A stretch of 64,000 bases of DNA, from positions 1 through 64,000 of the forward strand of contig JAPFDS010000075.1 of NCBI GenBank assembly GCA_026168805.1, written 5' to 3'. This DNA is from Caryophanales bacterium. GTDB lineage: Bacteria > Bacillota > Bacilli > Bacillales > Amphibacillaceae. A program made the position numbers and the translations under genes. Of the stretch, positions 9,183 through 17,742 are shown piece after piece; the stretch's first letter is position 1; each line of letters begins with the position of its first letter. Below the pieces are notes generated by a model. It saw only the letters and a program-made list of their open reading frames with translations. It ran no database searches and was not told where the DNA came from.

Positions 9183-10352
9183 ATGACGAAAAGACTAGGG
9201 ATTTTGCTTATTAGTTTTTCTATGTTCGTAATGATGATCCAACCTGTACTTGCTGAAGAGAACGAAGAATCATCCATTCCTTTGGCGAAAGAGGTACCAT
9301 CAGCAGTTTTAATAGAACAATCGACAGGTACCATTATTTTTGATAAAAACGCACATGAACCATTACCACCAGCAAGCATGACGAAGGTGATGACGTTGTT
9401 GCTCATCATGGAAGCACTTGATGAAGGAACAATGAAACTTGATGAAATGGTGCGGATTAGTGAACATGCTTCATCTATGGGTGGGTCACAAGTATTTTTA
9501 GCTGAAGGAGAAGAAATGAGTGTTGAAGACTTAATAAAAGCGATTGCTATTGCATCTGGAAATGATGCAAGTGTTGCTTTAGCAGAACGGATAGCAGGAA
9601 CGGAAGAACAATTTGTTGAGCAAATGAATGAAAAAGTAAAAGAGCTAGAACTTGACAATACACAATTTAAAAATGCCTCTGGTCTTCCTGCTGAAGATCA
9701 GCACAGTACAGCATATGATTTAGCGATGATTTCTAAAGAACTATTACGGTATGAAGATATTACAAATTACACGTCTATTTATGAAGATTATTTAAGAAAA
9801 GGCGAAGAAAATGAATTCTGGCTTGTAAATACAAATAAGCTTGTGCGATTCTATCCCGGAGCTGACGGATTAAAAACCGGTTATACACGAGAAGCGAAAT
9901 ATGGATTATCAGCAACAGCAAGTAAAGACGATATGCGTATCATTGCTGTCGTCATGGGAGCAGAATCTGTTAAAAAACGGAATCAATCCATTTCTGAAAT
10001 GTTTGACTATGCATACAGCCAATATGCAACGACAACATTATTTGAAAAAGGTGAAAAAGTTCAATCGTTACGGTTGATGGATGCAGAAAAAAATGAAATA
10101 GATGTCGTCACATCTGAGGCCATTCGTACGTTGCATGGAAAAGGCGATGCAGATGAGGAATATGATTTCTCGATTGTTCTGAATGAAACGAATTCCTTGC
10201 CCATTCATAAAGGGGCAGAAGTAGGAACACTGCATATAAAAAAGAATGGCGAAACAGTTCGTACAAGTCCACTAACCGTGGCAGAAGATATTGAAAAGGC
10301 ATCGTACTTTTCGCTGCTTAAAAGATCTATTCAACACATTATTAAGAACTAA
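9183..10352 (+). CDS. dacF: D-alanyl-D-alanine carboxypeptidase DacF
   Basis: A 389-residue penicillin-binding protein (S11 family), the same length as B. subtilis DacF, which trims cortex peptides in the forespore. The signal peptide ends ...PVLA at residue 24. Active-site motifs: SMTK (Ser65/Lys68), SGN in AIASGNDAS, and LKTGYT. A C-terminal beta domain and an amphipathic tail (FSLLKRSIQHI) suggest peripheral membrane anchoring. ATG 9183 follows GGAGGG; an upstream in-frame ATG would bury the signal peptide. It precedes the spoIIA operon as in other bacilli and may be co-transcribed with it late in sporulation. Confidence 0.93.
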   Translation: MTKRLGILLISFSMFVMMIQPVLAEENEESSIPLAKEVPSAVLIEQSTGTIIFDKNAHEPLPPASMTKVMTLLLIMEALDEGTMKLDEMVRISEHASSMGGSQVFLAEGEEMSVEDLIKAIAIASGNDASVALAERIAGTEEQFVEQMNEKVKELELDNTQFKNASGLPAEDQHSTAYDLAMISKELLRYEDITNYTSIYEDYLRKGEENEFWLVNTNKLVRFYPGADGLKTGYTREAKYGLSATASKDDMRIIAVVMGAESVKKRNQSISEMFDYAYSQYATTTLFEKGEKVQSLRLMDAEKNEIDVVTSEAIRTLHGKGDADEEYDFSIVLNETNSLPIHKGAEVGTLHIKKNGETVRTSPLTVAEDIEKASYFSLLKRSIQHIIKN

Positions 10353-10395
10353 AGGACGTCGAAATATGTATTTTTTGAGCTAGTTTTGTTTTATA

Positions 10396-10425
10396 AAAGG
10401 ATTATAGAAGGTACTTATTGAATGA
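10396..10425 (+). promoter_or_regulatory. sigma-H promoter of the spoIIA operon
   Basis: AAAGGATTA (10396-10404) fits the sigma-H -35 consensus RNAGGAWWW fully. After 12 bp, ATTGAATGA (10417-10425) fits the -10 consensus RNNGAATWW at all but one position. The spoIIAA start is 36 bp downstream. The spoIIA operon is a classical sigma-H and Spo0A target. Confidence 0.75.
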
Positions 10426-10460
10426 AAGGGTATTGGAGATTTAGAAGAGGAGGAAAAATA

Positions 10461-10814
10461 GTGCTACAAGCGAATTTTACAATCAAACAAAATGTACTCA
10501 TCGTTCGATTAGAAGGTGAGATTGATCACCATGAAGCAAAATATCTACGAAAGACATGGCAAGAACAGATGTCTCACCAAAATATTCAACACGTGATTGT
10601 GAACGTTGAAAAAGTGAGCTTTATGGACTCTTCAGGAATAGGTGTCCTATTGGGCCGATATAAAGAGGTAGCTCAACGAGGTGGGGAAATGGTTATTTGT
10701 TCAATTACTGAACCCATTCAACGCATATTTGATTTGTCAGGATTGTTTAAAATCATCCAGTTACAAGAAGATGAAGAAGATGCATTATCAACATTGGGGG
10801 TTGTTGCATCATGA
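10461..10814 (+). CDS. spoIIAA: anti-sigma-F factor antagonist SpoIIAA
   Basis: A 117-residue STAS-domain protein, exactly the B. subtilis length. Unphosphorylated SpoIIAA in the forespore pulls SpoIIAB off sigma-F. The phosphorylated serine is Ser58 in [17 protein letters not shown] chose GTG 10461 after GAGGAGG. An upstream in-frame ATG (10422) lies inside the sigma-H -10 element, so it cannot be translated from that promoter. The stop overlaps the spoIIAB start as ATGA. Confidence 0.95.
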   Translation: MLQANFTIKQNVLIVRLEGEIDHHEAKYLRKTWQEQMSHQNIQHVIVNVEKVSFMDSSGIGVLLGRYKEVAQRGGEMVICSITEPIQRIFDLSGLFKIIQLQEDEEDALSTLGVVAS

Positions 10815-11254
10815 AGAATGAAATGAATGTTCGATTTAAAAGTGTTAGCCAAAATGAGTCTTTTGCCAGAGTTACGGTTGCATCCTTTATTTCACAGCTT
10901 GATCCCACCATGGAAGAACTAACAGAAATAAAGACTGTTGTATCTGAAGCGGTAACAAATGCGATTATCCACGGGTACAATAATGACTCTGAACATATGA
11001 TCGAAATTACATGTGAAATTGATAAAGATCATGAAATAACCTTGATTATCCAAGATGATGGAGTAGGTATTGACAACGTTGATGTTGCTATGGAACCTTT
11101 GTATACTTCTAAACCTGAATTAGAACGTTCTGGGATGGGTTTTACAATTATGGAAAATTTTATGGATGCCGTTTTTATAGAGACGAAACCCGATGAGGGA
11201 ACGGTGGTCCATATGAAAAAGAAACTAATATCATCTAAAGTGGCTCAACAATAG
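10811..11254 (+). CDS. spoIIAB: anti-sigma-F factor / serine kinase SpoIIAB
   Basis: A 147-residue GHKL-type kinase that binds sigma-F before septation and phosphorylates SpoIIAA. ATP-binding motifs: N box with [12 protein letters not shown]1 box with DDGVGI, and G2-like [12 protein letters not shown]. Translationally coupled to spoIIAA by a 4-bp overlap; sigF follows after 8 bp. Near-identical layout to B. subtilis (146 aa). Confidence 0.96.
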   Translation: MKNEMNVRFKSVSQNESFARVTVASFISQLDPTMEELTEIKTVVSEAVTNAIIHGYNNDSEHMIEITCEIDKDHEITLIIQDDGVGIDNVDVAMEPLYTSKPELERSGMGFTIMENFMDAVFIETKPDEGTVVHMKKKLISSKVAQQ

Positions 11255-11262
11255 GAAGTAAC

Positions 11263-12021
11263 ATGGAGGCACATACGAAAAAAACCCATACCCAGGAAAT
11301 CTTATCAAATGAAAAGATGCGGCAGTATATTTATGAAGCTCAGCAGGGGGATAAAACGGCGAGAGATATACTCGTTGAACGAAATGTTCGGCTAGTTTGG
11401 TCGGTTGTACAACGGTTTTTAAATCGTGGATACGATCCCGATGATTTATTCCAAATCGGGAGTATCGGGTTAATTAAATCGATTGATAAATTTGATTTGT
11501 CCTATGAAGTTCGGTTTTCTACTTATGCAGTACCGATGATCATCGGTGAAATTCAACGATTTATTCGTGATGATGGAAGTGTGAAGGTGAGTCGGTCATT
11601 AAAGGAAACAGCCAATAAAATCAGAAGAAAAAGAGAAGAATTAACAAAAGAACTCGGGCGTTCACCGACTATTTCAGAAATAGCAAAACAATTAAATATT
11701 TCATCTGAAGATGCTGTACATGCTTTAGATGCAGCAAAGAACCCACAGTCCATTCATGAAACGGTCTTTGAAAATGACGGTGATCCGATTACTTTACTAG
11801 ATCAAATTGCAGATGAAGATGATACTTGGTTTGAACAAATATCCATTGAGGAAGCAATTAATGAATTAACAGACAGAGAACGATTGATTGTATATTTGCG
11901 CTATTATAAGGATCAAACACAATCAACTGTCGCAAAACGACTAGGAATATCTCAAGTACAAGTGTCTCGTTTAGAAAAGAAAATATTAGAGGAAATGAAA
12001 CTATATATGCGAAAGAAATAG
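11263..12021 (+). CDS. sigF: RNA polymerase sporulation sigma factor SigF
   Basis: A 252-residue sigma-70 family factor, the first forespore-specific sigma. Region 2 includes GYDPDDLFQIGSIGLIKSID and RFSTYAVPMIIGEIQRF. Region 3 starts near VSRSLKETANKI. Region 4 carries the helix-turn-helix SQSTVAKRLGISQVQVSRLEK-like segment, read here as QSTVAKRLGISQVQVSRLE. It is third in the spoIIA operon and is followed directly by a terminator. Confidence 0.96.
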   Translation: MEAHTKKTHTQEILSNEKMRQYIYEAQQGDKTARDILVERNVRLVWSVVQRFLNRGYDPDDLFQIGSIGLIKSIDKFDLSYEVRFSTYAVPMIIGEIQRFIRDDGSVKVSRSLKETANKIRRKREELTKELGRSPTISEIAKQLNISSEDAVHALDAAKNPQSIHETVFENDGDPITLLDQIADEDDTWFEQISIEEAINELTDRERLIVYLRYYKDQTQSTVAKRLGISQVQVSRLEKKILEEMKLYMRKK

Positions 12022-12048
12022 CCATCATTAAAAGATGGCTATTTTTTT
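12017..12048 (+). terminator. terminator of the spoIIA operon
   Basis: AATAGCCATC and GATGGCTATT form a 10-bp stem with a 7-nt loop and a run of T. The left arm overlaps the sigF stop. Confidence 0.85.
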
Positions 12049-12108
12049 CATAAAAAATGAAAAATAACAGACAATAAGAGAAGTGGAATCAAGAAAGGAC
12101 ATCTGCCC

Positions 12109-12714
12109 ATGGACGTTCTTTATATACAATTAAAAAAAGATGTACGCATACATACGTTAGGTACACTATATTTCGAGGACATCGCACAAATATCGACAAC
12201 AAGGGATGACATTCGAAAACTTCCTATATATACAATTTCAAAAAAAGATGGGAAATACGTTGTGATCGACAGCTTTATTGTATTAACACATGTCCAAAGG
12301 TTATTTCCCGACAGTACATTTCAAGTGTTAGGACCATCACAATGTTTAATTCATATCAACAAAAACGAAAAAACTGCTTCCATTTGGACAGCAATTGTTG
12401 CTTGGATTATTTTATTTATTGGAACAGCAATGACCATCATGAATTTCCATTATGACGTGAGTATGCAAGAGGTTCAACAGAAATTACATTTTTTATTGAC
12501 AGGCGAAAAAAATGAATTTCCACTTTTTATACAAATACCATATTCATTTGGACTTGGTATAGGAATGTTACTCTTTTTTAATTATTGGTTTAAAAAGAAG
12601 TTTACGGATGAGCCAAGTCCATTAGAAATAGAACTATTCAATTATCAAAAACAAGTGGACGCCTATACGCTTGCACATGATGCAGTCGAAGTTAAGGATG
12701 TAAACGATGAGTAA
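12109..12714 (+). CDS. spoVAA: stage V sporulation protein AA
   Basis: A 201-residue SpoVAA homologue (about 206 aa in B. subtilis). An N-terminal soluble part starts MDVLYIQLKKDVRI. Two membrane segments follow, about residues 96-115 (WTAIVAWIILFIGTAMTIMN) and 145-160. It belongs to the forespore SpoVA set linked to dipicolinic acid movement, but its own role is accessory. ATG follows AAAGGAC, a moderate Shine-Dalgarno. The end overlaps spoVAB by 8 bp. Confidence 0.92.
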   Translation: MDVLYIQLKKDVRIHTLGTLYFEDIAQISTTRDDIRKLPIYTISKKDGKYVVIDSFIVLTHVQRLFPDSTFQVLGPSQCLIHINKNEKTASIWTAIVAWIILFIGTAMTIMNFHYDVSMQEVQQKLHFLLTGEKNEFPLFIQIPYSFGLGIGMLLFFNYWFKKKFTDEPSPLEIELFNYQKQVDAYTLAHDAVEVKDVNDE

Positions 12715-13123
12715 TTTTCTGCAAGTAATCATTGGTTTTTCAAGCGGAATAGCCGTAGGAAGCGGCTTCGTAGCATTTTTAACCATATTAGGGATCATTC
12801 CGAGGTTACTTCAATTAAGCCATGCTGAAGCATATGTAAAAGTGTTTATCTGCTCTGTTATCTTTGGGACACTTTTAGGAACATATTTTTCCTTTACAGA
12901 AAATACATTCAATGATTCAACTGTTTTATTAATACTCTTTGGATTGAGCCACGGCGTTTTTAATGGAATGGTAGCAGCGGCACTGGCAGAAGTATTAAAT
13001 GTATTTCCGATTTTAACGAAACGATTGCATCTGAAAAAGTACTTACTTTCACTGTTAATGGCCATTGTATTTGGAAAAGTGCTTGGTTCTTTATTTCAAT
13101 GGCTTTATTTTGTGAAAACCTAA
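12707..13123 (+). CDS. spoVAB: stage V sporulation protein AB
   Basis: A 138-residue polytopic membrane protein with about four hydrophobic segments. It is recognisable from SSGIAVGSGFVAFLTILGII near the N terminus and GKVLGSLFQWLYF at the C terminus, both close to B. subtilis SpoVAB. It overlaps spoVAA and is followed by spoVAF instead of the expected spoVAC. Its exact role in the spore inner membrane is not known. Confidence 0.92.
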   Translation: MSNFLQVIIGFSSGIAVGSGFVAFLTILGIIPRLLQLSHAEAYVKVFICSVIFGTLLGTYFSFTENTFNDSTVLLILFGLSHGVFNGMVAAALAEVLNVFPILTKRLHLKKYLLSLLMAIVFGKVLGSLFQWLYFVKT

Positions 13124-13142
13124 AAATGGGAGGAACTATTAT

Positions 13143-14615
13143 ATGGCAGACAAACAAGACTTTAAACCCATTCATCGTGTAATTGATAAAAACAAAAAGT
13201 ATATGCATGACCGAATAGGAGTAGGTACGTCTTTTGATACTGGGTATCGAGAGATCGAAATAGATGGTACTCCTTTAGCAATATATTATCTAAATGGATT
13301 AGTAGAAGATGAGAATATTATTCAATTGCTCAAAAAACTTGTTTCCGTCGAACATTATGGAAAGAAAGAAAAGAAAAAGGATGTATGGCGGCTTGTAGAA
13401 GAAAATTTAGTGAATCACCAACTTACGGTAGTCGATACAATGGACGAAGCCGTCGATCAAATGCTCACTGGTTTAATTACGATATTTATCGACGGGTATA
13501 CCCAAGCGTTTATCATTGATGTACGTCACTATCCAGGTAGAACACCTGAGGAGCCTGATACAGAAAGAGTTATTCGTGGAGCGCGTGATGGGTTTACAGA
13601 AAATATTGTTGAAAATAGTGCTTTAATGCGACGTAGAATACGTGATGAGCGATTAAGAAATGAAATGCTTCGGGTAGGCGAGCGCTCAAAAACAGACGTT
13701 TGTGTCAGTTATATTCAAGATGTAACAAATGATGACCTCGTTACAAGAATAAAAGAAAAAGTTCGTGATATTGATATTGATGGAATTACAATGGCAGATA
13801 AAACCGTCGAAGAATTCTTAAGTAGCAGCAAATGGAACCCTTATCCATTGGTGAGATATACGGAAAGACCAGATGTTGCCGTTAACCATTTATTAGATGG
13901 ACATATCATATTAACGGTAGATACATCACCAAGTGTAATTATTTTACCGACGACCATTTTTGACCATATGGAACATGCTGAGGAGTATAGACAAACACCT
14001 GCAGTAGGAACATTCATACGTTGGATACGAATTATAGCGGTGTTTGCATCACTTTATTTATTACCGCTATGGATGTTGTTTTCTATGCATCAAGACTTAC
14101 TACCGAGTAATCTTTCTTTTATCGGTCCTAAAGAGTTAGGTAAAGTGCCCATATTTGTCCAAATTCTCTTAGCTTATATAGGGGTCGAGTTTTTGCGAAT
14201 GGCTGCAGTGCATACTCCGACTCCTTTAGCTACGGCCATGGGACTAATTGCCGCTGTACTCATCGGGGAAATTGCTGTAGATGTGGGATTGTTTAATCCA
14301 GAAGTAATTTTATATGTTTCGATTACTACGATTGGAAATTACGTTACTCCAAGTTATGAGTTAAGTGTGGCAAATAAGGTTATTTTATTGTTTTTTCTCA
14401 TATTTACAGCAGCCTTTGGTGTAGCAGGTTTTATGGCGTCAGTCGTCATACACATTATCTTCTTAGCATCATTGAAATCAGTGAAAACACCTTACTTATG
14501 GCCGCTCATACCATTTGACTTTATAGCGCTTTTGTATTTCGTATTTAGGATACCTATACCATTTTCATCACAAAGGCCATCCGTTATTCATCCGAAAAAT
14601 ATGTATCTTAAATAA
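13143..14615 (+). CDS. spoVAF: SpoVAF, GerA-family spore membrane protein
   Basis: A 490-residue member of the GerA/SpoVAF family in the spore inner membrane, linked in B. subtilis to amplification of the germination signal. The N-terminal soluble domain starts with IGVGTSFDTGYREIEIDG. About five membrane segments follow from residue 295 onward (for example IIAVFASLYLLPLWMLFSMH). ATG follows GGGAGG. It follows spoVAB after 19 bp. The genes usually found between them (spoVAC, spoVAD, spoVAEB, spoVAEA) are absent here. Confidence 0.92.
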   Translation: MADKQDFKPIHRVIDKNKKYMHDRIGVGTSFDTGYREIEIDGTPLAIYYLNGLVEDENIIQLLKKLVSVEHYGKKEKKKDVWRLVEENLVNHQLTVVDTMDEAVDQMLTGLITIFIDGYTQAFIIDVRHYPGRTPEEPDTERVIRGARDGFTENIVENSALMRRRIRDERLRNEMLRVGERSKTDVCVSYIQDVTNDDLVTRIKEKVRDIDIDGITMADKTVEEFLSSSKWNPYPLVRYTERPDVAVNHLLDGHIILTVDTSPSVIILPTTIFDHMEHAEEYRQTPAVGTFIRWIRIIAVFASLYLLPLWMLFSMHQDLLPSNLSFIGPKELGKVPIFVQILLAYIGVEFLRMAAVHTPTPLATAMGLIAAVLIGEIAVDVGLFNPEVILYVSITTIGNYVTPSYELSVANKVILLFFLIFTAAFGVAGFMASVVIHIIFLASLKSVKTPYLWPLIPFDFIALLYFVFRIPIPFSSQRPSVIHPKNMYLK

Positions 14616-14725
14616 GCGTGTAGATGAACAGACGAATGTATGGTTTCCTTTTGTTTCTTGGTTGTGTATGTTAAAATATTGCTACTATTTACATATACAA
14701 TCAGCGTGTGTGGGGGGAAGTTTAT

Positions 14726-16036
14726 TTGAATATTTTAGAAAGACATTCGTATGAAACAAATGATCAAGGCCATTTATTAATTGGTGGAGTAGACACAGTT
14801 AAATTGGCAGAGGAATATGGAACACCTTTATTTGTATATGACGTCGAAAAAATACGTCAAAACTGCCGAGCATTTGTCAAGCCATTTAAACAACATAACA
14901 TCAAAGCGCAAGTTGCTTATGCAAGCAAAGCATTTTCTTCAATAGCGATGTTACAAGTTATTCACCAGGAAGGTCTAAGTTTAGATGTAGTGTCTGAAGG
15001 AGAATTATATACTGCTGTACAAGCGGGTTTTCCTCCGGAGAAAATACATTTACATGGGAATAACAAAAGTATCGCAGAGATTGAAATGGCTATTCAACAT
15101 ACTATTGGATGTATGGTTATTGACAACTTTCATGATATAGATGTACTTGAGAAACTGTTGGATAAACACGAAACAACTATGAATGTGCTCATTCGAATAA
15201 CACCAGGAATTGAGTCAAATACACACGAATATATAATGACTGGAAATGAGGATTCTAAATTTGGGTTTAACTTAGCAAATGGACAAGCTGAAGAAGCGTT
15301 TAAACGTTTGCATAACCATGAGAGAATTCAATGTAAAGGAATTCATTGCCATATTGGATCACAAATATTTGAAACAGAAGGCTATGTCATCGCCGCTCAA
15401 TTCTTATTTCAGGAGCTTAAGCGTTGGGAGGAGGCATATGACTACTTCCCAAAAGTGATTAATTTAGGTGGAGGATTTGGGATCCGCTACACAAAAGAAG
15501 ATGCACCTCTACCATATGAACATTACGTAGAGAAAATGATCGAGGTTGTAGAAGAGCATGTGGATGAAATGAATGTTCCATTTCCAGAAATATGGATTGA
15601 ACCAGGAAGGTCAATTGCCGGAGATGCAGGGCTCACATTGTATACGATAGGTGCGACAAAAGACATACCAGGTATTCGAAAGTATGTATCTGTTGACGGA
15701 GGGATGACCGATAACTTACGTCCGGCTTTATATGATGCAAAATACGAAGGAGTCGTTGCTCAGAAGGCCTTGGAAGAACCTACAGAAATCGTATCGATTG
15801 CAGGAAAATGCTGTGAATCAGGAGATATGCTTATATGGGATCTCCCATTACCTGCATTTGAATCAGAAGATATATTAGCTGTATTTTCAACTGGAGCGTA
15901 TGGATATTCCATGGCAAGCCACTACAATCGCTTTGCGAAGCCAGCAGTCGTTTTTGTAGAAAATAATGAAGCAACGCTTGTTGTCAAACGGGAATCATAC
16001 CGTGATATGGTACGTAATGATCTTTCGTATGAATAA
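14726..16036 (+). CDS. lysA: diaminopimelate decarboxylase LysA
   Basis: A 436-residue PLP enzyme that makes L-lysine from meso-diaminopimelate. Motifs: AYASKAF with the PLP lysine, HCHIGSQI, NLGGGFGIRY, EPGRSI, and GKCCESGD with the second-subunit active-site cysteine. The start is TTG 14726 after GGGGGGAAG; an earlier in-frame GTG (14708) precedes the Shine-Dalgarno. Downstream of spoVAF as in B. subtilis. The 110-bp leader is too short for a lysine riboswitch. Confidence 0.95.
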   Translation: MNILERHSYETNDQGHLLIGGVDTVKLAEEYGTPLFVYDVEKIRQNCRAFVKPFKQHNIKAQVAYASKAFSSIAMLQVIHQEGLSLDVVSEGELYTAVQAGFPPEKIHLHGNNKSIAEIEMAIQHTIGCMVIDNFHDIDVLEKLLDKHETTMNVLIRITPGIESNTHEYIMTGNEDSKFGFNLANGQAEEAFKRLHNHERIQCKGIHCHIGSQIFETEGYVIAAQFLFQELKRWEEAYDYFPKVINLGGGFGIRYTKEDAPLPYEHYVEKMIEVVEEHVDEMNVPFPEIWIEPGRSIAGDAGLTLYTIGATKDIPGIRKYVSVDGGMTDNLRPALYDAKYEGVVAQKALEEPTEIVSIAGKCCESGDMLIWDLPLPAFESEDILAVFSTGAYGYSMASHYNRFAKPAVVFVENNEATLVVKRESYRDMVRNDLSYE

Positions 16037-16118
16037 TGAATTAGACGAAAAGATTCTTTGCTTCCTTTCTTTTCCGTGTTAAACTGATAGAGATTGATAA
16101 TTAAAGGAGATGGCTTAC

Positions 16119-16553
16119 ATGAGTAAAAAAGGATATATTGAATTAGAAAATGGAAATAAAATAGAATTCGAACTTTTTCCAAACGAAGCACCAGGAACAG
16201 TTGAAAATTTTGAGGACTTAGCAAATAGCGAGTTTTATGATGGACTTACATTCCACAGAGTGATTCCAGGATTTGTTAGCCAAGGTGGTTGCCCAGTCGG
16301 TAACGGTACGGGGTCATCTGACAAAACAATTAAGTGTGAGACAGAAAACAATCCACATAAACACGTAGAAGGATCACTTTCAATGGCGCATGCTGGTAAA
16401 GACACAGGAAGCTGCCAGTTTTTTGTTGTTCATGAGCCTCAACCACATCTAGATGGCGTACATACAGTCTTTGGACAAGTAACATCGGGCATTGAGCACG
16501 CAAAATCAATGAGCAATGGAGATGGCATTAAAGAAATTCGTGTCACTGAGTAA
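16119..16553 (+). CDS. ppiB: cyclophilin-type peptidyl-prolyl isomerase
   Basis: A 144-residue cytoplasmic cyclophilin that speeds cis-trans isomerisation at prolines. Catalytic features: [13 protein letters not shown] (active-site Arg), [16 protein letters not shown] and [17 protein letters not shown] 16119 lies nine bases after AGGAG (16105-16109). The ATG at 16110 abuts that site and was not chosen. The stop codon sits in the loop of a 10-bp inverted repeat (16531-16573). Confidence 0.95.
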   Translation: MSKKGYIELENGNKIEFELFPNEAPGTVENFEDLANSEFYDGLTFHRVIPGFVSQGGCPVGNGTGSSDKTIKCETENNPHKHVEGSLSMAHAGKDTGSCQFFVVHEPQPHLDGVHTVFGQVTSGIEHAKSMSNGDGIKEIRVTE

Positions 16554-16573
16554 ACTCACCATGCGAATTTCTT
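16531..16573 (+). repeat. inverted repeat around the ppiB stop codon
   Basis: AAGAAATTCG (16531-16540) and CGAATTTCTT (16564-16573) are perfect complements. An inner TGAG/CTCA pair leaves the TAA stop codon in the loop. There is no long T tract, so it is a weak terminator at best, and the next gene's ribosome site follows at once. Confidence 0.5.
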
Positions 16574-16589
16574 GTGGGGAAGTGCTGAA

Positions 16590-17060
16590 ATGAACGTGTT
16601 ACTATTCATACTTACTTTCGTAATTGTTGTTTTTATAGGGACGCTTATACATGAATTAGGTCATGCAATTGGAGCTAAAATGGTATCTTTTCATGATATA
16701 AAGATTTCAATTGGAAGTGGAATAGCAAAACGTTCATTTCGAATCTTCGGTATTGAATGGATCGTTCATCGTATCTTTTTATTCGGGGGACACACTTCTT
16801 ATAAAACTAAACAAGCATACAAGCCGTTGGATATAGCGTTCGTAGCCATGATGGGGCCGTTATTAAATGGGTTGACCGTTTTTTTACTTGTTATTTTTAC
16901 AAATATATACCTGCACTATAGTCTATATCTTTTCTTTTTGTTTAATGCTTGGTTATTGATTGCTAATATTTTTCCGCTTCAATGGAATGAAAAACAATCG
17001 GATGGATATGTCATCCTTCAACAGATTCGAGAGCATATGCATGTACAATGTAAGAAATGA
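16590..17060 (+). CDS. M50-family membrane metalloprotease-like protein
   Basis: A 156-residue membrane protein with the zinc site HELGH in FIGTLIHELGHAIGA (first membrane segment). A later segment contains NIFPLQWNEKQSDGY, resembling the NxxPxxxxDG motif that supplies the third ligand in site-2 proteases. About four membrane helices are visible, and no PDZ or CBS domain is present. ATG 16590 follows GGGGAAG. The substrate is unknown. It is neither SpoIVFB-length nor clearly RseP-like. The residues allow activity, but a non-proteolytic relative cannot be excluded. Confidence 0.75.
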   Translation: MNVLLFILTFVIVVFIGTLIHELGHAIGAKMVSFHDIKISIGSGIAKRSFRIFGIEWIVHRIFLFGGHTSYKTKQAYKPLDIAFVAMMGPLLNGLTVFLLVIFTNIYLHYSLYLFFLFNAWLLIANIFPLQWNEKQSDGYVILQQIREHMHVQCKK

Positions 17061-17126
17061 ACATATGTATGAAGTAGGACTATGGTGTTGATACTAGTTC
17101 TATCTTTCTTACCTTCAACGAGGGAT

Positions 17127-17156
17127 TTGACAAAGGATATTGTGTTATGCATAAAT
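17127..17156 (+). promoter_or_regulatory. candidate sigma-A promoter of ribT
   Basis: TTGACA (17127-17132) is followed after 18 bp by ATAAAT, preceded by TG as in extended -10 promoters (TGCATAAAT). ribT starts 56 bp downstream. Confidence 0.45.
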
Positions 17157-17211
17157 GGATATTATAATTATATTTAAAATGAGATGATGAACAGACTAAT
17201 GAGGGATAGGT

Positions 17212-17577
17212 ATGTTAATACGTTATAAAAAAAACATGGAAAAAATAGCTATGGGGCTTTTATCGTTCATGCCTGAAGAAAAAGATGTTAAAACACTTCA
17301 AGATACGATTCAATCGTATGAAACAAACGATGATTGGCATCTGTATGTATGGCGTGAAGAGGATGTTTTAGGCGCTATTGGCCTTAGACTTGAAGACAAT
17401 CAAGCGATTATTCAACACCTTTCAGTGAATCCATCCCACCGCAATTCTGGGTTAGGTAATAAGATGATACGAGCAGTGAAAGATAAATACTCAGAAACGT
17501 ATACTGTTCAAGCTGATCAAGCGATAGAAGCATTTTTTAGAAAATGTCTAGACAATCAAGATTCTGAAGAGCAATGA
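17212..17577 (+). CDS. ribT: RibT, GNAT-family acetyltransferase-like protein
   Basis: A 121-residue GNAT-fold protein nearly collinear with B. subtilis RibT (124 aa), starting MLIRYKKNMEKIAMGLLSFM. The acetyl-CoA-binding loop is in LSVNPSHRNSGLGNKMI. In B. subtilis it is the last gene of the riboflavin operon. Here ribD, ribE, ribAB, ribH and any FMN riboswitch are absent upstream, so it stands alone with its own promoter and terminator. Its acceptor is unknown. Confidence 0.9.
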   Translation: MLIRYKKNMEKIAMGLLSFMPEEKDVKTLQDTIQSYETNDDWHLYVWREEDVLGAIGLRLEDNQAIIQHLSVNPSHRNSGLGNKMIRAVKDKYSETYTVQADQAIEAFFRKCLDNQDSEEQ

Positions 17578-17588
17578 TAAGCGTTAAA

Positions 17589-17619
17589 AAAAGCCAGCCC
17601 TATTGTGGCTGGCTTTTCT
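17589..17619 (+). terminator. terminator after ribT
   Basis: AAAGCCAGCC and GGCTGGCTTTT form a 9-10 bp GC-rich stem ending in T. It may also serve the convergent small gene that ends at 17653. Confidence 0.85.
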
Positions 17620-17652
17620 TAACATGAGGACTTCCATGTATTTTGTTGTATA

Positions 17653-17742
17653 TTAAAACCAAGCAGCACCGACGATTATCAAGAGAATGAAAAGCACAAC
17701 GATTAATGCAAATCCTCCACCATTGTAATAGCTACCACTCAT
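17653..17742 (-). CDS. YjcZ-family small sporulation protein
   Basis: A 29-residue minus-strand gene: MSGSYYNGGGFALIVVLFIL followed by LIIVGAAWF. The Gly/Tyr-rich start and the FALIVVLFILLIIVG membrane segment are characteristic of YjcZ/SscA small sporulation proteins, which are involved in coat or spore-membrane assembly. A GGGAGG Shine-Dalgarno (complement of 17751-17756) precedes the ATG by 8 bases. It is the only convincing minus-strand gene in the window. Confidence 0.85.
   Translation of the reverse strand: MSGSYYNGGGFALIVVLFILLIIVGAAWF

Noticed and set aside
9125-9658. Long open frame antisense to dacF
   Set aside because: It has no ribosome-binding site, its composition is Ser-rich as in antisense shadows, and the plus strand encodes a clear DacF.
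14616-14725. Possible lysine riboswitch before lysA
   Set aside because: Only 110 bp are available and the conserved lysine-riboswitch core is not visible.
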